From NCBI RefSeq assembly GCF_006007885.1, contig NZ_VCRO01000001.1, positions 62,001-126,000 of the forward strand: DNA of 64,000 nt, in the 5' to 3' direction. The stretch is from Alteribacter natronophilus. Lineage in GTDB: Bacteria > Bacillota > Bacilli > Bacillales > Salisediminibacteriaceae. Below the pieces are notes generated by a model that ran no database searches, was not told where the DNA came from, and was given only the letters and a program-made list of their open reading frames with translations. How positions within the stretch are numbered: position 1 is the first letter of the stretch; each line of letters opens with the position of its first letter. The position numbers and the translations under genes were made by a program. Below are positions 51,647 through 60,346 of this stretch, piece after piece.

Positions 51647-52937
51647 GGAGCGCGTGGATTATGAGGAGCTGATGAACTGTACAAGATGCGGTTTCTGTCT
51701 TCCTTCCTGTCCGACTTATATACAGACCGGTGGAAACGAAGCCAGCTCACCCAGAGGCAGGATCGCACTGATGAGATCGGTAGTGGAGGGACGTAAGAAA
51801 CCTGATGCAGAGGTAGAAGCCCAGCTGAATGAATGTCTAGGCTGCCGCGCATGTGAACCCGCCTGTCCCTCCGGAGTTAATTACGGTCACCTCCTTGAAC
51901 AGGCACGAACAGTCATCAATGAACACAAATCCTATTCCCTGCCGGTAAAAGTTCTGAGAAAAGCGACTTTTGACTGGTTATTTATGTCGCATGACCGGAT
52001 GCAGAAACTGCACCGGCTTCGGTATATGTATGAAAGAACCCCTATGCAGAATGTAATGAGAAAATCAGGTATATTTAAGCTCTTTCCAGGCGAAACGGCT
52101 ACGATGGAGCGGGTCGTACCGCCTGCAGTCCCCCCATCAGAGTTAAATGAAGTACCTGAAGTAGAGTCTGCAGCAAAGCCTGCAGTTAAGAAGGTCGCCT
52201 TTTTCAGGGGCTGTTTAATGAGCACTATGTTTGCAGAGACAAATGAGTCCACCAGGTTTTTATTAAAGCAGGCAGGCTGCGACATTGTAACACCAAAGAC
52301 ACAGGAATGCTGTGGTGCCCTTCATGCCCACGGCGGTGAAACGGATAAGGCGAAAATGCTGGCGAAGAAAAATATTGAGGCATTTGAACAGGCTGAAGTG
52401 GATGCGATTGTTTCCAATGCGGGAGGTTGCGGAGCCGGCCTGAAAGAGTATCCATTTCTGCTTAGGGACGAGCCGGAGTGGGCGGATCGAGCGAAACAGT
52501 TTTCGGAGAAGTCAATGGATATCAGTACCCTGCTGGCATCACTTGCACTTCCGCCAATGAAGCTGGATGCTCAGCTCGTCACGTATCAGCCTTCCTGCCA
52601 CCTTTCAAATGTCATGAAGGAAAGAGGGAACGTGGAAGCTCTGCTTGGCAGGATTGAAGGTGTGCAGTATGTTGCCATGCGGGAGAAAGATCAATGTTGC
52701 GGCTCTGCAGGAATCTACAACCTTGTTCAGCCAAAAATGGCGATGAAAATCCTCGACAAGAAGATGAGTGATGTAAAGGATACTAAGGCTTCCTGTATCG
52801 TCACCTCAAATCCAGGCTGTCTTTTACAGATGAAAGCCGGTGTGGAGCGGGAAAACCTCAGTAGTGAAGTGCAGGCTGTTCATATTGTCGATCTACTTGC
52901 CCAGGCAGTCAAAAACGCTGAGACAGTTGAAGTGTAA
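51615..52937 (+). CDS. glcF: Iron-sulfur oxidoreductase subunit GlcF
   Basis: A protein of 440 residues. Two ferredoxin clusters lie near the N-terminus (CTRCGFCLPSCP and CLGCRACEPACP), followed by two CCG domains (ECCGALHAHGG and DQCCGSAGIYN) that bind further clusters. It carries electrons from GlcD to the respiratory chain. The GTG at 51615 is preferred; GTG at 51606 sits on the ribosome site agggggtggg. No separate GlcE-like gene is present. Confidence 0.9.
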   Translation: MSKSNVQEAFKERVDYEELMNCTRCGFCLPSCPTYIQTGGNEASSPRGRIALMRSVVEGRKKPDAEVEAQLNECLGCRACEPACPSGVNYGHLLEQARTVINEHKSYSLPVKVLRKATFDWLFMSHDRMQKLHRLRYMYERTPMQNVMRKSGIFKLFPGETATMERVVPPAVPPSELNEVPEVESAAKPAVKKVAFFRGCLMSTMFAETNESTRFLLKQAGCDIVTPKTQECCGALHAHGGETDKAKMLAKKNIEAFEQAEVDAIVSNAGGCGAGLKEYPFLLRDEPEWADRAKQFSEKSMDISTLLASLALPPMKLDAQLVTYQPSCHLSNVMKERGNVEALLGRIEGVQYVAMREKDQCCGSAGIYNLVQPKMAMKILDKKMSDVKDTKASCIVTSNPGCLLQMKAGVERENLSSEVQAVHIVDLLAQAVKNAETVEV

Positions 52938-52950
52938 TAGAGAGTTTTCT

Positions 52951-52988
52951 AAACAGCTTCCTGTAATAAGGGAGTTGTTTTTATTTTC
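52951..52988 (+). terminator. Terminator of the catabolic cluster
   Basis: aaacagcttcc pairs with gggagttgttt (two G-U pairs) and a T-rich tract follows. Confidence 0.65.
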
Positions 52989-53083
52989 GTTTTTTGGAAT
53001 TTGCTGTATTCTTGTGTGGGGGAATTCAGCAGACGCAGGCAGAGTTGGCTTTTATAAATTAGTACTAAAAGGGTGAAGCAGAT

Positions 53084-53563
53084 ATGGAATTAAACGAAGC
53101 ACTCGAACTTATGGAAGAAGGAAAATACGAAAAAGCAGCGCAATGGTTTAAGTCGCAGTCCACTCGGAATCCGTCTGATCCCGAACTTTCCTATCACCTG
53201 GCTTCCTGCCTCGATGCGCAGGGACTGGAGCGGGAGGCTGCGCCTGAATATGAGCAGGCCATGGCAAACGGGCTTTCCGGTAAAATGCTTGAAGAAGCCT
53301 ACGTCCAGCTCGGCAGTACGTACCGCACTCTTGGAGAATATGAAAAGGCCCGTGATGTGCTGGAGAAAGGGCGGTCCCTGTTTCCGGAAAACCGCGCCAT
53401 GGATGTGTTTTATGCGATGGTTCTTCATAACCTCGGCTCACACAGCAGGGCAATGGAGCTGCTGCTGAAGTGCCTGGCAGATACGAGCACGAGTACCGAT
53501 GTTGAGTTCTACAAAAAAGCAATTGCATTTTACGCTTCACGGATTGATCAAGTGTGGGAATAA
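53084..53563 (+). CDS. Tetratricopeptide-repeat protein
   Basis: A protein of 159 residues with about four TPR motifs, such as LMEEGKYEKAAQWFKSQSTR near 9-28, LASCLDAQGLEREAAPEYEQ and LGSTYRTLGEYEKARDVLEK. Similar small TPR proteins act as adaptors; the partner is unknown. It is followed 38 nt later by an alpha/beta hydrolase gene. Confidence 0.82.
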   Translation: MELNEALELMEEGKYEKAAQWFKSQSTRNPSDPELSYHLASCLDAQGLEREAAPEYEQAMANGLSGKMLEEAYVQLGSTYRTLGEYEKARDVLEKGRSLFPENRAMDVFYAMVLHNLGSHSRAMELLLKCLADTSTSTDVEFYKKAIAFYASRIDQVWE

Positions 53564-53601
53564 CACCGCAAAAATTCGCTAACCTTCAAGGAGGCCCCCT
53601 A

Positions 53602-54318
53602 TTGAATAAAAAAATACTCGTTAATGGAACGGATTTTTTCACAACAACAGCAGGGAACCGGAACAAATTGCCCGCTGTCGTTCTCGAGTCCGGCTACGGT
53701 GACGACTCAGGAACGTGGGACCCGGTCGTGCACAGCCTCTCACAGCTCACGAAGGTGTTTACATACGACCGTGCCGGTCTCGGAAGGAGCGGACCTCCTC
53801 CGGAAGGCTCCCGTACAAGCCGGGACATGGTCGCTGAACTGAAGGAGCTGCTGGAACATTCCTCCGTGGAACCGCCTTTTGTTCTTGTCGGTCATTCATT
53901 CGGTGGTGTCAACGCCCAGCTTTACGCAGCAGCCTATCCGGACGATGTGTGCGGCCTCTTGCTCGTTGATGCCACGCCGGGCGATTACCGGGAACGATTC
54001 TTACCTCTCATGCCGGAAGCCTTCCGGGAAGCCTACCACCGGCAATTCACCCTGGAGATAAACGATGAGGAATTCGGTGACAGTCTTCGTCAGCTTCAGG
54101 GTGCAGCGCTCAAGCAGGACCTCCCCATAACCGTACTGTCAGCCGGGAAAAAAGATCACTACTCGCAGGAAGCCCAGGCACTCTGGCACACGATGCAGAA
54201 AGAGATGGCCGGTAATTCTGCTGCATCTTCGTTTGAAATTGCCGAAAACAGCGGTCACTATATCCATAAAGATGAACCGGAACTCGTAGTGAGAGCGGTT
54301 CGGAAACTGGTTACGTAA
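53602..54318 (+). CDS. Alpha/beta-fold hydrolase
   Basis: A protein of 238 residues with the nucleophile elbow GHSFGG (Ser99), an oxyanion segment ESGYGDDSGTWDPVV and a catalytic His in NSGHYIH near the C-terminus. The substrate is unknown; the size fits esterase or haloperoxidase-like members. The TTG at 53602 follows aaggagg at about 7 nt. Confidence 0.88.
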   Translation: MNKKILVNGTDFFTTTAGNRNKLPAVVLESGYGDDSGTWDPVVHSLSQLTKVFTYDRAGLGRSGPPPEGSRTSRDMVAELKELLEHSSVEPPFVLVGHSFGGVNAQLYAAAYPDDVCGLLLVDATPGDYRERFLPLMPEAFREAYHRQFTLEINDEEFGDSLRQLQGAALKQDLPITVLSAGKKDHYSQEAQALWHTMQKEMAGNSAASSFEIAENSGHYIHKDEPELVVRAVRKLVT

Positions 54319-54344
54319 AGTTTTGGGCAGTGAGGGGAGAGGAA

Positions 54345-54797
54345 ATGAAAAAATGGTCAGGTGCAGCAGGGATCTGTATCAACGAAAAAGGTGAACTTCT
54401 CATGGTGCTTCAGGGAAAGCCGGAAGAAGAAAAGAGATGGACCATACCTTCAGGCGGGATTGAAAAAGGTGAAACGTTTGAAGAATGCTGTGTCAGGGAG
54501 CTCTGGGAGGAAACCGGGTACCATGTACAGGTGACTGAAAAAATTAATGTGAAGCAAGGGTACCAGAAAGAGTATGGTCTGTCGGTTGAGGTGCATTACT
54601 TTTCGGTTCGTCTGACTGGCGGAGAGAAGGTAATTCAGGATCCGGACGGGCTGATTTACGCCATTGACTGGAAGAATATAGAGGGAATAAATAATCTCAT
54701 ATTAAGCTTTCCTGAAGACCGTGAGTTTCTCATCAACTTCATCCAGAATTCCCAAATGATGCAGGAGGAAAATGTACATAAACAGAAGCTGAAATGA
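54345..54797 (+). CDS. Nudix hydrolase
   Basis: A protein of 150 residues with a full Nudix box (GGIEKGETFEECCVRELW, then EETGY). It hydrolyses a nucleoside-diphosphate-linked compound with Mg. The ATG at 54345 follows ggggagagg. It is followed by a nested hairpin terminator. Confidence 0.9.
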   Translation: MKKWSGAAGICINEKGELLMVLQGKPEEEKRWTIPSGGIEKGETFEECCVRELWEETGYHVQVTEKINVKQGYQKEYGLSVEVHYFSVRLTGGEKVIQDPDGLIYAIDWKNIEGINNLILSFPEDREFLINFIQNSQMMQEENVHKQKLK

Positions 54798-54840
54798 ACA
54801 AAAAGGCCGGGTCCCTCAGGAAACCGGCTTCTGTTATTTT
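54781..54840 (+). terminator. Nested hairpin terminator
   Basis: An outer stem aacagaagc (54781) with gcttctgtt (54827) encloses an inner ggccgggt/accggctt-like hairpin; a T-rich tract follows. The outer arm lies in the end of the Nudix coding region. Confidence 0.55.
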
Positions 54841-55691
54841 CACTGCATTTTAACGTTTCCCGTCATTTCCCAGAGGACGCGGCCTGTAAAGTCAGGCAGG
54901 TCCTTCTCCTGAATGGCAGCCACCTCAGCAAGGGACTTCCCTTGCTCAAGAAGATAAAAAACGACCTCCCAGCCGGCAAAGTAAGCCTCCCTTGCATGTC
55001 CCGTGGTTCCTTTGCCAAAGGTAAACCGGGTTACAGTTTCGCCGGATGCGTCATGAAGGCAGGGCACGATTCCGTTTAGGATTGCTGAGCGGTTTTCCCT
55101 GCACGAGTTCAGCCAGCCCGGTTCCAGTTCCACGTAGTCTTCTTCATTTTGCCCCGGCACCAGGACTCTGCTTGCATGGGTGGCAAGCCCCTCCTGGATC
55201 ACCGTAGTTCCAATCGTCCGCTCCCACTCCCCACTCAGTCCTGCAGTGTGGGAGTGAACGATGTGCGTCAGTTCGTGTACCAGCGTGACCCGGTCCGTGC
55301 CGTTTTCAACCGGAAGGCAGAGGGCCATGCGGTTCTCATCCAGCTGCGCCGCGAATGCATTGCCTTCAAACCCGCCTGCAAAATAAATAACGGTAAACGA
55401 GACCTGTTCCCCGCAGCCGAGGAGCGTTTTTACTTCAGTGAGCGTCTGTTTAAGATCCTCAAGTTCAGGCTTCCAGCTCCTCAGGTGATCGATTTTTTCC
55501 CCGTATTTTTCCCACGCGCCATCAAGCAGCTCCCGGGCCATTTTTTGCCCTTCCTCACCGGGCTGCACGGCGGCAAAACCGTAATGCTTCTGCCACAGCT
55601 TCCATCTGGATTCAGGGTCCGCTTCTTTTGCCCGCTCGTAAAAATCAAGAAACTTCGGCACCATGTTTATGCACTGAACATCATCAGCCAT
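54840..55691 (-). CDS. DUF2268-like putative zinc metalloprotease
   Basis: A protein of 283 residues with HExxH zinc motif VHELTHIVH (about residues 139-147) and the downstream EGLATHASR that supplies the third ligand Glu. No signal peptide. The layout fits the DUF2268 predicted Zn-dependent proteases of Bacilli. A gaggggaa site precedes the ATG at 55691. Substrate unknown. Confidence 0.8.
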   Translation of the reverse strand: MADDVQCINMVPKFLDFYERAKEADPESRWKLWQKHYGFAAVQPGEEGQKMARELLDGAWEKYGEKIDHLRSWKPELEDLKQTLTEVKTLLGCGEQVSFTVIYFAGGFEGNAFAAQLDENRMALCLPVENGTDRVTLVHELTHIVHSHTAGLSGEWERTIGTTVIQEGLATHASRVLVPGQNEEDYVELEPGWLNSCRENRSAILNGIVPCLHDASGETVTRFTFGKGTTGHAREAYFAGWEVVFYLLEQGKSLAEVAAIQEKDLPDFTGRVLWEMTGNVKMQ

Positions 55692-55756
55692 TTCCCCTCA
55701 CCGTACTTTCTTTTATGACCACTTTAACATAAATATCCAGCGTGAAACCGCAAAAA

Positions 55757-55991
55757 AAGGCTGGGACAGAAGTATTTTTACAGACGAAAATCCGAACAAC
55801 CAATATGCGGTGCAGGTAAATCGCTCCTGAAATATTCGCCGCTTTCCGCGGGAAGCGGCTGAGCCTCCGCGTGCTCCGCACTGCGGGGTCTCACCTGCGC
55901 TTTTCCTCCCGCAGGAGTCGGCGAATATTTCATCCGCTTATCAGCTTTTTGTTCGGATTCAAATCTAAACACTTTCCTTATGTCCCAGCTG
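55757..55991 (-). mobile_element. MITE-like dispersed repeat, copy 2
   Basis: About 235 bp bounded by aaggctgggac and gtcccagctgctt, with an internal perfect 13-bp inverted pair GAAATATTCGCCG (55829) and CGGCGAATATTTC (55919). It is the reverse complement of the element at 32721-32956 with scattered differences, lies 5 nt beyond the antiporter stop, and encodes no transposase. Confidence 0.7.
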
Positions 55992-55996
55992 CTTGG

Positions 55997-56959
55997 TTAA
56001 TTCCTGAAAATAATATAGACGAGGTAGATCAGGTAAACGGCTGTAAGGATCGCACCTTCGTATTTTCCCACTGCAAACCGGGTACGGGAGAAGACGAGCA
56101 GCACTACGGTCATCACACACATGAGGATCACGTCAACGATCATACGGGCGTCCACGTCGAGAGGCAGAATGATCGCGGCAAGACCGATGACAAAGAACGT
56201 ATTAAAGATGTTGCTCCCAATAATATTACCAACTGCAATTTCACTTTTTCCTTTAAGTGCTGCAGTAATACACGTGGCGAACTCCGGAAGGGCGGTACCG
56301 ACAGCCACGATCGTTAAGCCGGCAAGCGTCTCACTCATACCGAAACGGTAGGCGATCTCAAGGGCGTTTCTCACCACAAGCTCCCCGCCGAAAATGATCG
56401 CGGCAAGTCCGCCTGCTGTCAGAATGATCTGCTTCATCCAGCCTGAGGCAGATGTATCATGGGGGGGAGGGCCATACGACTGATCCTGGTTGTTCCGTGC
56501 CGCTTCGATAATATAATACATAAACACTGTGAAAAACAGCAGCAGGGTAACGCCTTCGCTTCTGGAAATTGAAGTGACCGCTGTGCCTTCCAGGTAGGAA
56601 TCACTCATGAAGATGAGAAGGGCGACGGCAGACAGGAGGGCAAAAGGGATTTCCTTGCGAATCGTCTGGTTTTTGACGGTGATGGGGGCAATGATGGCGG
56701 TAACGCCGACCACCATGGTGATGTTAATAAGGTTGCTTCCAACCACGTTGCCGACCGCCACATCAGCACTCCCCTTGAGAGCTGCGAGAATACTGACGGT
56801 TGCTTCCGGTGCACCTGTTCCGAAAGCCACGATCGTAAGTCCTATAACAAGAGGGGATATTTTTAAAAGCGCTCCGATATTGGATGCGCCGTCCACAAAC
56901 CATCCGGCACCTTTGATGAGCAGGAGAAATCCCCCGACCAGCAGTATGTACGGTAACAT
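55997..56959 (-). CDS. Calcium/sodium antiporter (CaCA family, YrbG type)
   Basis: A protein of 320 residues with ten helices in two inverted halves. Each half has the alpha repeat: GTGAPEATVSILAAL with GNVVGSNLINI, and GTALPEFATCITAAL with GNIIGSNIFN. The acidic residue of each helps bind the cation. It exchanges Ca or K for Na or H; a Na role would suit a saline habitat (inference). Confidence 0.9.
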   Translation of the reverse strand: MLPYILLVGGFLLLIKGAGWFVDGASNIGALLKISPLVIGLTIVAFGTGAPEATVSILAALKGSADVAVGNVVGSNLINITMVVGVTAIIAPITVKNQTIRKEIPFALLSAVALLIFMSDSYLEGTAVTSISRSEGVTLLLFFTVFMYYIIEAARNNQDQSYGPPPHDTSASGWMKQIILTAGGLAAIIFGGELVVRNALEIAYRFGMSETLAGLTIVAVGTALPEFATCITAALKGKSEIAVGNIIGSNIFNTFFVIGLAAIILPLDVDARMIVDVILMCVMTVVLLVFSRTRFAVGKYEGAILTAVYLIYLVYIIFRN

Positions 56960-57081
56960 AGCCTCAGCTCTTTTTTTACAGATTTTTATTTCACCTATAT
57001 TTTATAGTGAAGGAGTCATTTTTATCCATTCTGTAAAAAGGGGGAGGGGCATTTACCTGTCTCTGAGGACGAAAGATAAAG

Positions 57082-57516
57082 TCAGTTCACTGGCACGAGC
57101 TCCAGTTTCTCAACAGGAGTTCCACTGATATGTATCTCTGCAGTCAGGTTGAGTGGAGAATTACCTCGGGTCTGGATGAGCTCTTGAAGATCGTCCGTCA
57201 AGTACACCAATGTGCTCCCATCCACGTGATCGAGCTCTGTTTCTCCAAGCACCAGCGTCTCATCATCAATGTGATTACCGATCACCACTATCACCTCTTC
57301 GGTATTTTCTCTGTCCCACAGCCGTGAATCAGCTTCAACCGTATCTTTTCCCGCAGATTTCTCTTCAAGCCTGGAGGTGACCTTAATGGAGGACTGGTCG
57401 GTTTCCCCTGTGTAAATGATCTGGCGTCCGCTTTCACTGTTTATCATGCCGTCAGCTGCCGTGAAAACAAGTGCGCCGGCAATTACGATTGAAATGAGGA
57501 TTGCTGTTAGTTTCAT
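57082..57516 (-). CDS. Secreted or membrane-anchored protein, unknown
   Basis: A protein of 144 residues. A hydrophobic N-terminus (ILISIVIAGALVFTAA) acts as a signal or anchor; the rest is acidic and beta-rich. No cysteines or known motif. A ggaggct site precedes the ATG. Function unknown. Confidence 0.6.
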   Translation of the reverse strand: MKLTAILISIVIAGALVFTAADGMINSESGRQIIYTGETDQSSIKVTSRLEEKSAGKDTVEADSRLWDRENTEEVIVVIGNHIDDETLVLGETELDHVDGSTLVYLTDDLQELIQTRGNSPLNLTAEIHISGTPVEKLELVPVN

Positions 57517-57628
57517 ACTAGCCTCCGTTAAGCCTGTCTTTACCTCTATGTTAGCATGTGGGAACCATAATTTGGATGTTATTGCTGAATTGGAATTTTG
57601 AATGTACCAGGCTGACCTTTAAACATAG

Positions 57629-57658
57629 CAAAAAACCTGAGAGCCGGGTCTCAGGTTT
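57629..57658 (-). terminator. Terminator overlapping a small gene's stop
   Basis: aaacctgaga pairs with tctcaggttt and an A run on the plus strand gives the minus-strand T run. The stop codon of the 57651-57806 gene lies in the stem. Confidence 0.75.
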
Positions 57659-57806
57659 GTTTCTGCAGCCGTTTCTTCTCTTTTTTCACAACCGGTGCCA
57701 GGTAGTGGCGGTTTTTCAGGTGATTGATGTAGTCGTGGACCCTGACGAGCTCTTCATCAGTCAAGTGTCTGAGCATCAGCGTTATTTCCTCGCGGGTATA
57801 GTGCAT
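57651..57806 (-). CDS. Small helical protein of 51 residues
   Basis: The frame encodes MHYTREEITLMLRHLTDEEL then VRVHDYINHLKNRHYL and a Lys-rich C-terminus (VKKEKKRLQKQ). An aggggg site lies about 7 nt before the ATG and a terminator overlaps the stop, so it has complete gene signals despite its length. It is predicted as a helical hairpin with a basic tail; function unknown. Confidence 0.65.
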   Translation of the reverse strand: MHYTREEITLMLRHLTDEELVRVHDYINHLKNRHYLAPVVKKEKKRLQKQT

Positions 57807-57944
57807 GAATAGCCCCCTGTTCCAGTTTGCGCCTCAATGCAGTCTATTCCCGGAACCCCCGCAGTAATGCCCTCTTTTTTCCTGAAAGTTAATTAATGTC
57901 CAACTGATAAGCCGACCCCTGGAGTGGAGCCGGCTGAAGTGATT

Positions 57945-59018
57945 TTATCCTGTGTTTTCGTTGTGTTTTCTGCTTTTCACCGTTTCGGAAGCATAGACCA
58001 GCAGTTCGCGGGCTTTTTCCGCTTTAATGCGTTTTTTCATCTCCCTGAAACCGATAAACTTTCCTTTTTTCTCGTCCCACAAGTGAAATTTAAGTGATTT
58101 CAGGCTGGTAGTGAGGGTTACTGTAGGGACGTTCTGCAGATCGTTATTCTCTTTATGAGCTTTTTCCAGGTTGTAGTTTGGCACCCGCGGGTTCAAGTGG
58201 TGCACGTGATGGTAGCCGATGTTGCCCGTGATCCACTGAAGGATTTTCGGAAGTTTGTAAAATGAACTTCCCTCCACGGCAGCCCGCACGTACTCCCATT
58301 CTTCCTTCCATTCAAAATAGGAATCCTCAAACTGGTGCTGCACGTAAAACAGCCAGATTCCAACCGAGCCCGAGATCAGGAAAATCGGGAACTGAATCAT
58401 GAGAAACGCCTGCCAGCCGACGAGCATGATCATGACAGCTGTTATTGCAACGATCGATACATTCGTCAGGTGCGTATTCATCCGTTCCTTCCGGCGCGCG
58501 TCTTTCCGGTTAAAGCGCTGCTCAATGATGAACGCATAAATCGGCCCGAGAATAAACATGACGAACGGATTCCGGTACAGGCGGTATTTAAAACGGACCC
58601 AGCGGGAGGATTCCAGGTATTCATCCGTTGTCAGAATCCAGAGATCCCCGACACCGCGCTTATCCAGGTTACCGCTGGAAGCATGATGGACGTTGTGGTC
58701 GTGCTGCCACTGGGAGTAAGGAAACAGGGTCAGAATTCCCGTAATAGTGCCGACGATTTCGTTGGCTCGGCGGCTTTTAAAAAACGATTGGTGACAGCAG
58801 TCGTGAAAAATGATGAAGATCCTCACCGTAAAGCCGGCGTTAATAACCGCAATAGCCAGTGTAAGCAGGTAGGAAACAGACAGACTGAAGTAGGCGAGCA
58901 CCCAGAGTGCAAAAAACGGCACAAGGGTATTAATCAGCTGAAGCACCCCATCCTTCGTTCTCCCTTTTGTAAATGGCAGTGTCTGTTTGCGGAGATTCTT
59001 TTCTTTCAGTAAACTCAT
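57945..59018 (-). CDS. des: Membrane fatty acid desaturase (Des type)
   Basis: A protein of 357 residues with four to six helices and the three histidine boxes that hold the di-iron centre: HDCCHQ at 72-77, HDHNVHH at 106-112 and HHVHH at 270-274. It inserts a double bond into membrane lipid acyl chains, raising fluidity. An agaggagg site precedes the ATG. The upstream region carries a FapR-like site. Confidence 0.92.
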   Translation of the reverse strand: MSLLKEKNLRKQTLPFTKGRTKDGVLQLINTLVPFFALWVLAYFSLSVSYLLTLAIAVINAGFTVRIFIIFHDCCHQSFFKSRRANEIVGTITGILTLFPYSQWQHDHNVHHASSGNLDKRGVGDLWILTTDEYLESSRWVRFKYRLYRNPFVMFILGPIYAFIIEQRFNRKDARRKERMNTHLTNVSIVAITAVMIMLVGWQAFLMIQFPIFLISGSVGIWLFYVQHQFEDSYFEWKEEWEYVRAAVEGSSFYKLPKILQWITGNIGYHHVHHLNPRVPNYNLEKAHKENNDLQNVPTVTLTTSLKSLKFHLWDEKKGKFIGFREMKKRIKAEKARELLVYASETVKSRKHNENTG

Positions 59019-59071
59019 ATTTGCCTCCTCTTCAGTTCCGATGATCTTTTATGCAATGGTAATTGATTTTT

Positions 59072-59122
59072 TTGTGACCAGGTACTAATACTTAGTATAC
59101 GCCTTCTCCGGTATTATGACCA
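59072..59122 (-). promoter_or_regulatory. Candidate des promoter with FapR-like operator
   Basis: On the minus strand, TATACT (59100-59095) is a good -10, with TGGTCA (59122-59117) as a weak -35 at 16 bp. Downstream, TTAGTACCTGGTC (59088-59076) resembles the FapR operator core. A separate TACTAA-N3-TTAGTA dyad spans 59083-59097. Lipid-responsive control of the desaturase is inferred. Confidence 0.42.
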
Positions 59123-59193
59123 GAAATTTTTTTAATTTACGTGTGAGAAAGCAAAGATTGCGACAGAATCCTTACGAAAAAGGAAATGACAGC

Positions 59194-59224
59194 AAAAAAA
59201 GAGCTGCCGTGGGATTGGCGGCAG
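59194..59224 (-). terminator. Intrinsic terminator
   Basis: On the minus strand ctgccg pairs with cggcag and is followed by a run of seven T. It lies downstream of the 59304-59894 gene and upstream of the desaturase promoter. Confidence 0.65.
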
Positions 59225-59303
59225 CCAAAGGGAAAGTACTTTGTGCCGGACCTCTCCAGCCGGCATGGTACAGATGTATTAACCGGACAGGGGAATTATG
59301 AAT

Positions 59304-59894
59304 CTAATTGTCCTGCAGTCTCTGAAGCCACCTGTCCGGACCCGGATACCCGGCATCTTTTTTCCACTCAACAGCATCCTGCATCCGGTTGAATTCATCC
59401 GGAGTAAGGGCGGGAAGTTCAATAAGAGAACCGTCCTCATCCTTGACGGTCATAAGATCCATGATCCGCAGCATATAATCCTCGTGAAAAATCTCCAGCA
59501 CCTTTCTTTCCGGTTCACTAAGCCCTCTTCCTTCAAAAAAAGGAGGCATTTCTTCCGTACCTTCAGAGATCAGTTCCGCCAGTCTGCCGAACTCAGCCCA
59601 CTGCCAGCTTCCAATCTCATCAAAATAGGGTGGATTCCTGACAGCATAAGTGTCCAGTACTTTAAGACTTGAGGCCAGACGGTTAACCTGTCTGGTTAAA
59701 TCTTCCTCATCGTCAGGTTCCTCAAGCAGCACAGAAACGTCATACTCTGCCTGCTGAAGTGCACCGTACAGGTCGATTATGTAGGTGTTATATTTCTGAT
59801 CCGAAGTCCGCTGTGCATCGATGGAATCGAAAAGCAGATACAGACATGCAGCGGAAAGAACGGCAATTGCAGCTTTATACCATTTGTTTTTCAT
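59304..59894 (-). CDS. Signal-anchored protein, unknown
   Basis: A protein of 196 residues with an N-terminal membrane anchor (AAIAVLSAACLYLLFDSI) and a highly acidic, helical extracellular part. No Cys outside the anchor and no recognised domain. An aggaagatgc site precedes the ATG. Confidence 0.65.
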   Translation of the reverse strand: MKNKWYKAAIAVLSAACLYLLFDSIDAQRTSDQKYNTYIIDLYGALQQAEYDVSVLLEEPDDEEDLTRQVNRLASSLKVLDTYAVRNPPYFDEIGSWQWAEFGRLAELISEGTEEMPPFFEGRGLSEPERKVLEIFHEDYMLRIMDLMTVKDEDGSLIELPALTPDEFNRMQDAVEWKKDAGYPGPDRWLQRLQDN

Positions 59895-59978
59895 CGCAGC
59901 ATCTTCCTTTCTTTTGCCAGTTTATCATTTTCACAGGAAGAGATTAACATTATACTGGTAAAAAAGGGGGTACCCCGC

Positions 59979-60305
59979 ATGAAAGAATCGATACTTTTAA
60001 TTACAGTTACAGGAGCTGTAATTCTTATGGGCATCACTGTCTATCAGACATATTTCCCTCTTTATGAAGGAACCGTCATTGAAACCGAGCGGGACGCAAT
60101 TCTCGTATACACGGGAGGGGAAGCCCCGTCTGAGCTGCCATTTTCCGCTGGCGAACTCGAAAAGTACGAGAGCGATCTTGTCTGGTTTTACACCCGTAAC
60201 GATTTCCCCGAACCTGGAGACAGAGTACGGATCAGGGCCGGTAGCGGTACGGAGGAATCTCTGCCGCCTCGGAAAGAAGCAAGGTCAATTAAATTGCTGA
60301 ATTAA
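59979..60305 (+). CDS. Signal-anchored small protein, unknown
   Basis: A protein of 108 residues: a membrane anchor at about 4-24 followed by a small beta-rich domain that may be OB-like (YEGTVIETERDAILVYTGG, then PGDRVRIRAGSG). An aaaaggggg site precedes the ATG. A strong terminator follows. Confidence 0.65.
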   Translation: MKESILLITVTGAVILMGITVYQTYFPLYEGTVIETERDAILVYTGGEAPSELPFSAGELEKYESDLVWFYTRNDFPEPGDRVRIRAGSGTEESLPPRKEARSIKLLN

Positions 60306-60339
60306 AAAACACATGCGATCCGCATCGCATGTGTTTTTC
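60305..60339. terminator. Strong bidirectional terminator
   Basis: A perfect 15-bp stem (aaaaacacatgcgat and its complement) with a 4-nt loop, between convergent genes. Confidence 0.85.
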
Positions 60340-60346
60340 GTGATGA

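Noticed and set aside
55778-55972. Similar frame in element copy 2
   Set aside because: Same reason: repeat-derived translation without gene signals.
59186-59392. Plus-strand 68-codon frame upstream of the desaturase
   Set aside because: It runs through a minus-strand terminator and into the end of the opposite gene; its ATG abuts the A/G-rich stretch with no proper spacing.
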